The position numbers and the translations under genes were made by a program. This document shows positions 1 to 4,933 of a DNA stretch of 5,981 nt, piece after piece. The stretch's first letter is position 1; the number at the start of each line of letters is the position of its first letter. The DNA comes from Planctomycetota bacterium. Its GTDB lineage: Bacteria > Planctomycetota > Planctomycetia > Planctomycetales > Planctomycetaceae. Under the pieces are notes generated by a model. The model worked only from the letters and a program-made list of their open reading frames with translations, did not search any database and was not told the DNA's origin. The stretch spans positions 1-5,981 of the forward strand of contig JAEYWB010000601.1 of assembly GCA_023429275.1 (NCBI GenBank). Direction: 5' to 3'.

Positions 1-328
1 CCTTCCGGGCAATCGCGACTCGCGGGAAAACCCTCTCACCCCGGCCCCGGTCTTCCCGATATTCCGTCTCTTCCGCTTTCTCCGATTTTGCCGAACGGAG
101 CGCCCGCAAGGATGCGTTGACTCTCACAACGTGCAGATCCGGACCGTCGGGCACATTCCCTGACCCTTCTCTGGCTTTTCCACTTCAGCCGACCGGTAAC
201 GGCCCCCCGGAAGGAAAACAGACCGCATAGTTACGGCGATGGATTGTCCCTCGAGAACCCGTGGACCGGATGATGGAGCCTCCTTTCCCGACCTCTCGTT
301 CCCTCCTTATCCCCCAAGGATCTCACCC
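1..328. other. Left-flank intergenic region, no supported gene
   Basis: I see no gene here. One plus-strand frame stays open from position 3 to the TAG at 228-230. About 60% of its codons end in G or C, lower than in the window's clear genes, and its translation is Ser/Pro-rich with no recognisable motif. A gene tail entering from the left is therefore possible but unlikely. All three minus-strand frames contain stops (for example TCA on the plus strand at 36, 124 and 185). A TTGACT at 117-122 resembles a -35 box but has no matching -10 about 17 bases downstream. The last part is presumably the promoter and leader of the gene at 329. Confidence 0.5.
316..320 (+). promoter_or_regulatory. Shine-Dalgarno site for the gene at 329
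   Basis: AAGGA lies 8 bases before the ATG at 329. The same frame is open up to an ATG at 239, but no ribosome binding site stands right before that codon. The extra 30 residues would be Pro/Ser-rich and unlike the rest of the protein. This site therefore favours the shorter start. Confidence 0.65.
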
Positions 329-691
329 ATGCAGAAAGCGAAGAACCGGTCGGACGACATCGTTGTCGACCGCCGGGATCGTCCCGACCGCCGCATCCGG
401 CTGGACCGGCGGAAGACGAAGGACCCGGACTACAAGGCCCCTGAACGGCGGGCGACCGACCGGCGGACCGTCGAACGCCGCCGTCAGATCGACCCGACCA
501 CGTGCGAACGCGATTATCAGCCGGATGAAGTCGAGTTCATGAAGGCCATGGATGACTACAAGCGGCGGAGCGGCCGCATGTTCCCCACCTGGAGCGAAGT
601 TCTCGAGGTGATTCGCGATCTCGGATACCGCAAGGTGGCGGAACGGACGCAGACGTACGACGCGATTCCGGCGGTGCCGGTTCAGTCCTGA
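329..691 (+). CDS. Small arginine-rich hypothetical protein with DRR/ERR repeats
   Basis: This 120-residue protein has no function I can name. Its first half is highly charged and carries repeated acidic-Arg-Arg triplets at residues 14, 20, 26, 39, 44 and 49. The first three are six residues apart and the last three five apart. The second half, from about residue 55 ([10 protein letters not shown]) to 103, looks like a folded, mostly helical module: an acidic stretch, then [20 protein letters not shown] and [16 protein letters not shown] recall similar small proteins in planctomycete genomes, but this is memory, not a search. The helical part could be a small binding domain, and the basic N-terminus could contact nucleic acid or another acidic partner; both are inference. 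No signal peptide or membrane segment is visible. The gene appears monocistronic, with a strong terminator 78 bases after its stop. Confidence 0.8.
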   Translation: MQKAKNRSDDIVVDRRDRPDRRIRLDRRKTKDPDYKAPERRATDRRTVERRRQIDPTTCERDYQPDEVEFMKAMDDYKRRSGRMFPTWSEVLEVIRDLGYRKVAERTQTYDAIPAVPVQS

Positions 692-768
692 AACGGACCT
701 GATCGGCCCCGGAGACCATCACCTCCGTGGAATCGCTGTCCCCGGATGCTCTTGTTTGGAACGCCGAC

Positions 769-808
769 AGGCGGGCCGCGACCTGGAGGTTGCGGCCCGC
801 CTTCTTTC
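769..808 (+). terminator. Intrinsic terminator after the 120-residue gene
   Basis: A near-perfect 15-bp stem (769-783 with 788-802, one G-T wobble) encloses a four-base TGGA loop. It is followed by a T-rich run, TCTTTC, at 803-808. The stem is almost pure G/C. This is a textbook Rho-independent terminator for plus-strand transcription and should end the transcript of the gene at 329-691. It also shields the next gene from read-through. Confidence 0.85.
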
Positions 809-818
809 ACTTTCGGGC

Positions 819-843
819 CCGATCGCAGCACTTCCGCGATCGG
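819..843. repeat. Inverted repeat, 8-bp arms
   Basis: CCGATCGC (819-826) and GCGATCGG (836-843) are perfect reverse complements around a nine-base spacer. The element starts 11 bases after the terminator tail. It overlaps the palindrome CGGGCCCG at 814-821. No T tract follows, so it is not a second standard terminator. It could be a protein-binding site or part of a structured RNA. Confidence 0.6.
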
Positions 844-859
844 AGACGGGGCATGCCGT

Positions 860-914
860 CCCCTCACCGGCCAACTGTCATGGGAACGACGCTTCGGGCC
901 GGCGTGGTGAGGGG
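860..914. repeat. Long imperfect inverted repeat upstream of the 107-residue gene
   Basis: CCCCTCA (860-866) pairs with TGAGGGG (908-914), and CCGGCC (867-872) with GGCCGG (897-902). This gives 13 bp interrupted only by a five-base bulge (903-907), with a 24-base loop (873-896). An alternative fold pairs 860-868 with 906-914 as nine continuous base pairs. It ends 95 bases before the ATG at 1009. If transcribed it would be a stable leader or small-RNA structure; if not, it may be an operator. The sequence does not decide between these. Confidence 0.6.
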
Positions 915-998
915 AACGCGGAGAGTCCTCTCCGACCGTGAGTCGTCGCGTCCTCCTATACTTGGTTCCAGGAGAGAGAGGCGCCCCCCTGTCCACCG

Positions 999-1003
999 GG
1001 AGG
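999..1003 (+). promoter_or_regulatory. Shine-Dalgarno site fixing the start at 1009
   Basis: GGAGG sits five bases before the ATG at 1009. It is a strong match and decides the start against the in-frame GTG at 727. Confidence 0.8.
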
Positions 1004-1008
1004 AAACG

Positions 1009-1332
1009 ATGGCCACGAGAAAATCCTTCGATCCGACCGAGAACCCGCACATTCCTAAGGAGGACTTCATCGAGGCGCAGCGGCTCGGGCTCGTCCCGGT
1101 CATCGTGCATTGCCATGGTGACGACGAGGTGAGCGGCCTCTCGTTTTCCGCTCACGTTTATGCGATCCCGCGAATCGGAGAACGCATCATCCTCGAGAAC
1201 GGCGCGACGGCCGAAGTGACCCGCGTCTACCACAACGCCTTCAAAGGGGGCGACAGCGGCTTCTATTCCTTCGCCGTCAATATCTCGGCGCAGCTCCTGC
1301 GGGATCCTGAGGATCGGGACGAGCCAGAATGA
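1009..1332 (+). CDS. Hypothetical small protein, likely beta-rich
   Basis: This 107-residue protein belongs to no family I can name. After a short polar N-terminus (IPKEDFIEAQRLGLVP, residues 15-30), it alternates hydrophobic strands with turns: VIVHCH (31-36), SAHVYAIPRIGERIILENG (47-65), AEVTRVYHN (68-76) and GFYSFAVNIS (84-93). This pattern suggests a small beta-barrel or sandwich. The segment around IPRIGERI (53-60) resembles the 'P-x-x-G-x-x-I' start of small barrel domains, but that is a fold-level impression only. A His-Cys-His cluster (34-36) could bind metal, with no supporting evidence. There is no signal peptide or membrane helix. The acidic tail (EDRDEPE) ends just before the TGA. 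It seems to be a single-gene unit facing the operon to its right. Confidence 0.78.
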   Translation: MATRKSFDPTENPHIPKEDFIEAQRLGLVPVIVHCHGDDEVSGLSFSAHVYAIPRIGERIILENGATAEVTRVYHNAFKGGDSGFYSFAVNISAQLLRDPEDRDEPE

Positions 1333-1341
1333 TCTTTCGAA

Positions 1342-1360
1342 CCAGGCGGAGGCCGCCTGG
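1342..1360. terminator. Hairpin between convergent genes, possible bidirectional terminator
   Basis: CCAGGCGG (1342-1349) and CCGCCTGG (1353-1360) form a perfect 8-bp stem with a three-base loop. It starts ten bases after the stop of the 107-residue gene and lies 50 bases beyond the stop of btaB on the other strand. Neither side has a T run, so it is not a classic intrinsic terminator. Its position suggests it ends or stabilises transcripts from both directions. Confidence 0.5.
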
Positions 1361-1410
1361 CCGCTGCTCGGTCCGTGCACGCCATCAGCCGGCACGCGAG
1401 TGCGTCCGGT

Positions 1411-2178
1411 TCACGTCGGTCGTTCGGTTGTCCCTCGCGGATCGATTTTCCTGCCGATGAACTGGTAGTACGGAGCCCGGAGCCACGGAAGGTACGGGAC
1501 CTTCGCCTTCCCCTCGACCAGCTTCGTCTGCTGAAGACGCGACTGAAGGTAAGGAATGTGGTCGGGATGCAGAAAGACGTTCGATGACCCGAACCAGGCC
1601 GGCCAGAACGTCCGTGTGATCCAGGAATGCCGCGCCATCCCATCCGCGGGATACTTGCGGGCCGTGTAGAAGTCGACAACGCCCAGAGTCCCACCCGGCT
1701 TCAAGAACGTCAGAGCCTGGTCGATCACCCGGAACCAGTCCGGAATCATGGTGAGGGAGTAGGAGAACGTCACGATATCCGCCGTTCCCGTCGGCGGGAC
1801 GAAGGTCGTCGCGTCCGCTTCGATGGCGGTGACGTTGGTCCAGCCGTGCTTCTTGATTCGCTCCCGGGCGACGCCGAGCAGCGAGGGACAGAGATCGACC
1901 AGGTAGAGCTGCGAGAGGTTCGAGAGCCGCGGACCGATCCGTTCGGCGTTCTCCCCCGTCCCTGCTCCCATGTCGACCCACACGCCGTTCTCGGGGACCT
2001 CCATGGCGTCGATCATCTCCCGGCGGCCATGAAGGAGCCGCTGGCGGAACTGGTCGTAAGCGCTCGCCTGTCCGGCATAGAAACTGTCGAGACGTTCCTG
2101 GTGCGTCGTCCCCCGTGTCGGGTGAAACACCATCTGCCAGAGGACCCGGAGATCCTGGAGAGCTTTCGAGGCAGCCAT
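1411..2178 (-). CDS. btaB: BtaB-like S-adenosylmethionine methyltransferase (betaine lipid synthesis)
   Basis: This 255-residue class I methyltransferase is predicted to add three methyl groups to the amino nitrogen of diacylglyceryl homoserine, giving DGTS. An N-terminal segment of about 55 residues contains ERLDSFYAGQASAYDQF and RQRLLHGR, which I associate with BtaB and the methyltransferase half of eukaryotic BTA1. The Rossmann core follows: motif I VDMGAGTGEN (68-77), the acidic residue ending strand 2 in LVDLCP (D95), EADATTF (120-126), the post-strand-4 segment SYSLTMIPDW (139-148), and LKPGGTLGVVDF (159-170). The C-terminus is rich in aromatic and Pro residues (VPYLPWLRAPYYQFIGRKI, 227-245). 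The ATG at 2178 was chosen because the family-like sequence begins there, although no Shine-Dalgarno site precedes it. The frame stays open upstream into btaA but gives no credible protein. The name rests on its place directly after btaA; alone it would be a generic methyltransferase. Confidence 0.87.
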   Translation of the reverse strand: MAASKALQDLRVLWQMVFHPTRGTTHQERLDSFYAGQASAYDQFRQRLLHGRREMIDAMEVPENGVWVDMGAGTGENAERIGPRLSNLSQLYLVDLCPSLLGVARERIKKHGWTNVTAIEADATTFVPPTGTADIVTFSYSLTMIPDWFRVIDQALTFLKPGGTLGVVDFYTARKYPADGMARHSWITRTFWPAWFGSSNVFLHPDHIPYLQSRLQQTKLVEGKAKVPYLPWLRAPYYQFIGRKIDPRGTTERPT

Positions 2179-2264
2179 AGGGACATCGATACCGGAGGAG
2201 CGAACGACACGGGAAGTGAGGGTTGCAGGGGGGAGCCACAAGGACTGCCGATCGAGCTCCGACT

Positions 2265-3458
2265 CTAGGCGACCGGCTTCTTCAGCCTGGCAATCATGAA
2301 GCTGCCGTAGGTGTTGACGCGGTCTCGAAGATGGAGCTTGCCCGCCAGCTCGCGGTCGTAGTGGAGCAGCTCTCCCACGGGGAGGGTGCGTCCGGCGAGC
2401 TGGACCGGAATCGTGTCGACAAAGTCGCAGCGGAACCCGGCGCTCCGCCAGATCACGCGGGCATTCGGAGCCGCGCGGTCGACGATTCCCTGCCATTCGG
2501 CGTGGAGGGCGTCTCGGTGGTGTTCGTACAGCCAGTCCATGTGGTCGAGAAGGACGAACCGCGTGATCGGCTGCTCGCTCTCGAGAAGGAAGCTCAGCAG
2601 TGATCCGGTGACGATGTGGAGACGGTCGACCAGGCCTCCCTTGAGCTTCTCGAAGTTGTCCCGCTTCAGGTATTCAGGACAGCAGTCGGGGGTGTACTTC
2701 CCGGTCACATAGACCTGCCAGAAGTAGTTGTCGGCGATCGGCAGCCGCGTGAAGACGGACTCGACGCGGTCCATGATGAAAGCGGAGATTCCGCCGGGAT
2801 AGTCCCGGTCGATCTGCCGCTGCTGGCTGGCAGGGACGCCGAGCATCGCCATTGTGGTGTCGCGCCGCAGCGCCCATCGGATCAGCGGGCGGAACAGCCG
2901 CAGACGCAACTGCTCTCGATGGTAAATGTCCGCCTGTTGCTCGACGGACTTCGCGCCAAGCAAGGCGCTGATCGGGCCGCGAATCCGCGTGAACCGCCTG
3001 ATGTAGCCGTTGATCAGCCACGCGAAGAGGCCGGACGACCCGCGGAAGTAGAAGCTTCGATTGCTGTCGAAGAACGTCCGGCCGCGTTTGTCCCAGAACC
3101 TCGCGGCGATCGGGGAAAGACGCCTTCGCATCGCGGGGTAGACAGACTCCCACGACTTGCAGTGTCCTTTGCCGAAGATCTCGAAGAAGGTTTCGTACCG
3201 CAGTTCGCGGATCCCCGCGACCTTGAGCTCCAGGAGCGCGTTCTGGATCGGGTTCATGTCGACGGCGTTGACCTGGCCGGCACCGGCCAGGACGTAGTCG
3301 AGCGCATTGCAGCCCGCCGAGGTGATGACCGCCACGTTATCGTCGCCCGTGAGCTCGAGAGCCTCGCGATCCAGCCGCGGGTCTTCCCAGCACTGGTTGT
3401 AGACGAGGTTCCTGAGGTGAATCAGGCTGAACCAGCGGCGGCGAAGAGTTTCGAGCAT
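2265..3458 (-). CDS. btaA: BtaA, S-adenosylmethionine:diacylglycerol 3-amino-3-carboxypropyltransferase (DUF3419)
   Basis: This 397-residue protein matches the BtaA/DUF3419 family over its whole length. BtaA transfers the 3-amino-3-carboxypropyl group of S-adenosylmethionine to diacylglycerol, making diacylglyceryl homoserine and methylthioadenosine, the first step to betaine lipids. Landmarks are LVYNQCWEDPRLD (18-30), the cofactor-binding ITSAGCNALDYVLAGAG (45-61), VDMNPIQNALLELK (66-79), FWQVYVTGKY (246-255), LLDHMDWL (303-310), and the C-terminal VNTYGSFMIARL (381-392). These are the expected conserved blocks in the right order, and the length suits a bacterial, unfused BtaA. No cleavable signal or clear membrane helix is seen, so it probably acts on the inner face of a membrane. 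The ATG at 3458 is the only sensible start but lacks a Shine-Dalgarno site, so it may rely on coupling with the upstream gene. Confidence 0.93.
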   Translation of the reverse strand: MLETLRRRWFSLIHLRNLVYNQCWEDPRLDREALELTGDDNVAVITSAGCNALDYVLAGAGQVNAVDMNPIQNALLELKVAGIRELRYETFFEIFGKGHCKSWESVYPAMRRRLSPIAARFWDKRGRTFFDSNRSFYFRGSSGLFAWLINGYIRRFTRIRGPISALLGAKSVEQQADIYHREQLRLRLFRPLIRWALRRDTTMAMLGVPASQQRQIDRDYPGGISAFIMDRVESVFTRLPIADNYFWQVYVTGKYTPDCCPEYLKRDNFEKLKGGLVDRLHIVTGSLLSFLLESEQPITRFVLLDHMDWLYEHHRDALHAEWQGIVDRAAPNARVIWRSAGFRCDFVDTIPVQLAGRTLPVGELLHYDRELAGKLHLRDRVNTYGSFMIARLKKPVA

Positions 3459-3511
3459 GGAACGGCATCGGAGGGCTGCGCTCGCGATCCCCCGCCCAGG
3501 AGGGCGTCGAG

Positions 3512-4423
3512 CTATGTCTGAGCGGTCCGGGTGTCCGCGAGCTGGGCGATCGCCGCCTCGAGGGCAAGCGCGGGCGCTGCCGCCCGGTCACGGGGTCGCG
3601 ACGGCGCCGGACGCGATGGCAGCGGGGCGAGGACGGAACGTCGCCGCGGAGCGCCGCTGTAGAAGTGTTCGAGAGCGAGGGCTCCGTCATCATGCTCGAT
3701 GATGGCGCTGCAGTTCTCGACCCAGTCTCCGGTGTTGCAGTACGTCATGTCGCCACGAAGGGCGATGGCGGGAGTGTGCAGATGGCCGCAGACGACTCCG
3801 TGGCAGCCCTTGTTCCGGGCGTATTCGAGAATCGAGGTTTCAAATCCGCTGAGAAAGCGGATGACCTGCTTCACGCGCTTCTTCGCCCGGGCACACAGGT
3901 CATAAGGACTGATGTCGCGGCGGGCGAACAGGCGGCTGAGGTGCCAGTTCGCCGTGAGGATCGAGTCGTAGAGGGTCGTGCTGAGCCGGCTGAGCCACTG
4001 CGCCTTCCCTTCGACACAGTCAAACTGGTCGCCGTGCATCACCAGGAACTTCCGCCCGTCGAACAGCTCCGTCTCGAATTCGTCGCGGATCTCGATGAAG
4101 CCGAGCTGCCGCTCGATGACGCGGGCGATCGTCCGGTCCCGGAGGAACGCATCGTGGTTCCCTGGCGTGTACTGGATCGTCGTGCCCCGATCGGCCCAGT
4201 ACTCGAAGACGTTCAGGATGCGGCCGTAACTCTTGTGCCAGCAGCCGGCCCGCCACTGCCACCCATCGAGAAAGTCCCCCACAAGAACGACCTTGCTGGG
4301 AATCCACCGGCCCAGGAATTCCAGCAGCGGCTCCGTCTGCGCGTGCCGGCTTCCAAGGTGAACGTCACTCAGAAACAACGTCCGAACCGGCTGCGACTTC
4401 CCTGTGCAGACTTGCGAAACCAT
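3512..4423 (-). CDS. plcP: PlcP-like metallophosphoesterase, predicted phospholipase C
   Basis: This 303-residue protein belongs to the calcineurin-like phosphoesterases of the LpxH group. Every metal-binding block is present: SDVHLG (19-24), GDFLDGW (49-55), GNHD (88-91), MHGDQFD (129-135) and GHLHTP (213-218). Near the end is CNTGDWVENCSAIIEH (229-244), an ending I associate with PlcP rather than true LpxH. PlcP, described in Sinorhizobium meliloti and marine bacteria, hydrolyses membrane phospholipids to diacylglycerol and a phosphorylated head group under phosphate starvation. Its product is the BtaA substrate, and btaA lies 53 bases downstream; this supports PlcP over UDP-2,3-diacylglucosamine hydrolase (LpxH), which remains the main alternative. 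After residue 259 comes a Pro/Ala/Arg-rich tail of about 44 residues outside the catalytic core. The ATG at 4423 was chosen for its AGGAGG site; an upstream ATG at 4486 in the same frame would add 21 poor residues. Confidence 0.8.
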   Translation of the reverse strand: MVSQVCTGKSQPVRTLFLSDVHLGSRHAQTEPLLEFLGRWIPSKVVLVGDFLDGWQWRAGCWHKSYGRILNVFEYWADRGTTIQYTPGNHDAFLRDRTIARVIERQLGFIEIRDEFETELFDGRKFLVMHGDQFDCVEGKAQWLSRLSTTLYDSILTANWHLSRLFARRDISPYDLCARAKKRVKQVIRFLSGFETSILEYARNKGCHGVVCGHLHTPAIALRGDMTYCNTGDWVENCSAIIEHDDGALALEHFYSGAPRRRSVLAPLPSRPAPSRPRDRAAAPALALEAAIAQLADTRTAQT

Positions 4424-4427
4424 AGGG

Positions 4428-4433
4428 CCTCCT
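4428..4433 (-). promoter_or_regulatory. Shine-Dalgarno site of the plcP-like gene
   Basis: On the minus strand a full AGGAGG stands four bases before the ATG at 4423. It decides the start over the upstream in-frame ATG at 4486. It is the only strong ribosome binding site in the operon. Confidence 0.8.
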
Positions 4434-4443
4434 GAGTCGAGGC

Positions 4444-4484
4444 GGTGGGAGAGAGACGACCGGGTCTTGCGACCGAGTCCCACC
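4444..4484 (-). promoter_or_regulatory. Possible structured leader of the lipid operon
   Basis: Read on the minus strand, GGTGGGA (4484-4478) is the reverse complement of TCCCACC (4450-4444). Inside lies GGTC-GCAA-GACC (4474-4463), a hairpin capped by a GNRA-type tetraloop. The two stems are joined by an unequal internal loop (3 and 12 bases). The fold would end 10 bases before the AGGAGG of the plcP-like gene, close enough to affect ribosome access if transcribed. It matches no riboswitch class I recognise. Confidence 0.4.
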
Positions 4485-4866
4485 AAGTTCGTCTCACAGC
4501 GAGTTTCGTCCGCTCATGTTGAGGGCGTATGAAGTTTGGCGGAATTGCGAAGGAAAGCGTTCTCCAACAGTCCCCTGGAGGGGGCCGGACGATTCGATCG
4601 AGAGCCCGTCATCCGTTCGTGGCGATACGAAAACCGTCTGAGAGTGGTGCGGCAACTCCCGGTGGATCTCTTCGCCGAATCGGAGGTCATCAACAAAAAT
4701 CCAACCGAGTCAGCTCTCGAGATTCCCCAGGAACCCCAAAGCCTCTGTCTTGCTTGTCTCCCTCTTGGCAGGAGGAGGGAATCGCCCGGTGACCTCGCCC
4801 CCTTCGGGTTTCGGCTGGAGTCCTCCCCGCGCGGGGCACGATCTGTACTTAGCGAGGGATTGCGCC

Positions 4867-4907
4867 GGGACTCCGCTCGATTCGCCTTGCCGCTGAAATC
4901 GAGTCCC
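4867..4907. repeat. Imperfect inverted repeat upstream of the AAA ATPase gene
   Basis: GGGAC (4867-4871) plus TCGATT (4877-4882) pair with AATCGA (4897-4902) plus GTCCC (4903-4907). This gives 11 bp with a five-base bulge and a 14-base loop. It ends 26 bases before the GTG start, so it could be an operator or a hairpin in the 5' untranslated region. Confidence 0.45.
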
Positions 4908-4920
4908 CGCGTCCGAATTG

Positions 4921-4925
4921 AGGAG
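4921..4925 (+). promoter_or_regulatory. Shine-Dalgarno site for the GTG-start ATPase gene
   Basis: AGGAG lies eight bases before the GTG at 4934. It supports this non-ATG start, which also coincides with the expected MYEAFYG opening of the family. Confidence 0.75.
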
Positions 4926-4933
4926 AGCGAGTC

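Larger units (their letters stand above)
692..1008. other. Structured intergenic region between the two small genes
   Basis: This 317-base gap holds an intrinsic terminator and two further inverted repeats, listed separately, then the leader of the gene at 1009. A frame open from a GTG at 727 into the downstream gene is not credible as coding, because it would run through the terminator hairpin and lacks a ribosome binding site. A TATACT at 957-962 resembles a -10 box but has no -35 partner. Confidence 0.6.
1411..4423 (-). other. Predicted plcP-btaA-btaB lipid-remodelling operon
   Basis: Three minus-strand genes are read in pathway order: phospholipase-like gene, then btaA 53 bases on, then btaB 86 bases on. 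No credible terminator separates them; the first gap holds only a 5-bp hairpin (3493-3506). Taken together they would convert a phosphorus-containing membrane lipid into the phosphorus-free betaine lipid DGTS. Co-transcription is inferred from strand, spacing and shared pathway. Confidence 0.75.
4424..4933. other. Divergent intergenic region between the plcP-like gene and the AAA ATPase gene
   Basis: These 510 bases should hold the promoters of both the lipid operon and the ATPase gene. No credible gene lies here: the open frames crossing it have no ribosome binding site, no motif and biased composition. Visible elements are a possible operon leader structure (4444-4484), an inverted repeat (4867-4907), a 6-bp-arm hairpin TCCCTC/GAGGGA (4759-4764 with 4775-4780) and the 12-base palindrome CCCCGCGCGGGG (4825-4836). 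I found no convincing -35/-10 pair. I also found no tandem CTGTCAT-like Pho box on either strand. Confidence 0.6.

Noticed and set aside
3..230. Plus-strand open frame entering from the left edge
   Set aside because: About 60% of codons end in G or C, lower than in the clear genes, and the product is Ser/Pro-rich with no motif. The window does not show the upstream part.
957..962. TATACT as a -10 promoter element for the gene at 1009
   Set aside because: The hexamer is good, but nothing resembling TTGACA lies 16-18 bases upstream, so a promoter call is not supported.
727..1008. In-frame GTG extension of the 107-residue gene
   Set aside because: It would translate through a strong terminator hairpin, whereas the ATG at 1009 has a GGAGG site five bases upstream.
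1385..2239. Second minus-strand frame overlapping btaB (284 codons)
   Set aside because: It is out of frame with the methyltransferase motifs and its product is Arg/Gly/Pro-rich without any domain.
2179..2496. In-frame upstream extension of btaB by 106 codons into btaA
   Set aside because: The added sequence is a shifted reading of the btaA 3' end, has no ribosome binding site and looks non-native; the family-like sequence begins at the ATG at 2178.
2616..3521. Plus-strand open frame (301 codons) opposite btaA
   Set aside because: It is the reverse-strand shadow of a well-conserved gene; its translation is Val/Arg/Glu-rich with no motif and no ribosome binding site.
3665..4435. Plus-strand open frame (256 codons) opposite the plcP-like gene
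   Set aside because: The phosphoesterase motifs are all on the minus strand; this frame has the composition of an antisense shadow.
4500..4560. Possible Pho box upstream of the lipid operon (minus strand CTTCATA-CGCC-CTCAACA)
   Set aside because: The two halves match the CTGTCAT consensus at only about four and three of seven positions in the best register, which is near chance. Planctomycete Pho boxes may also differ.
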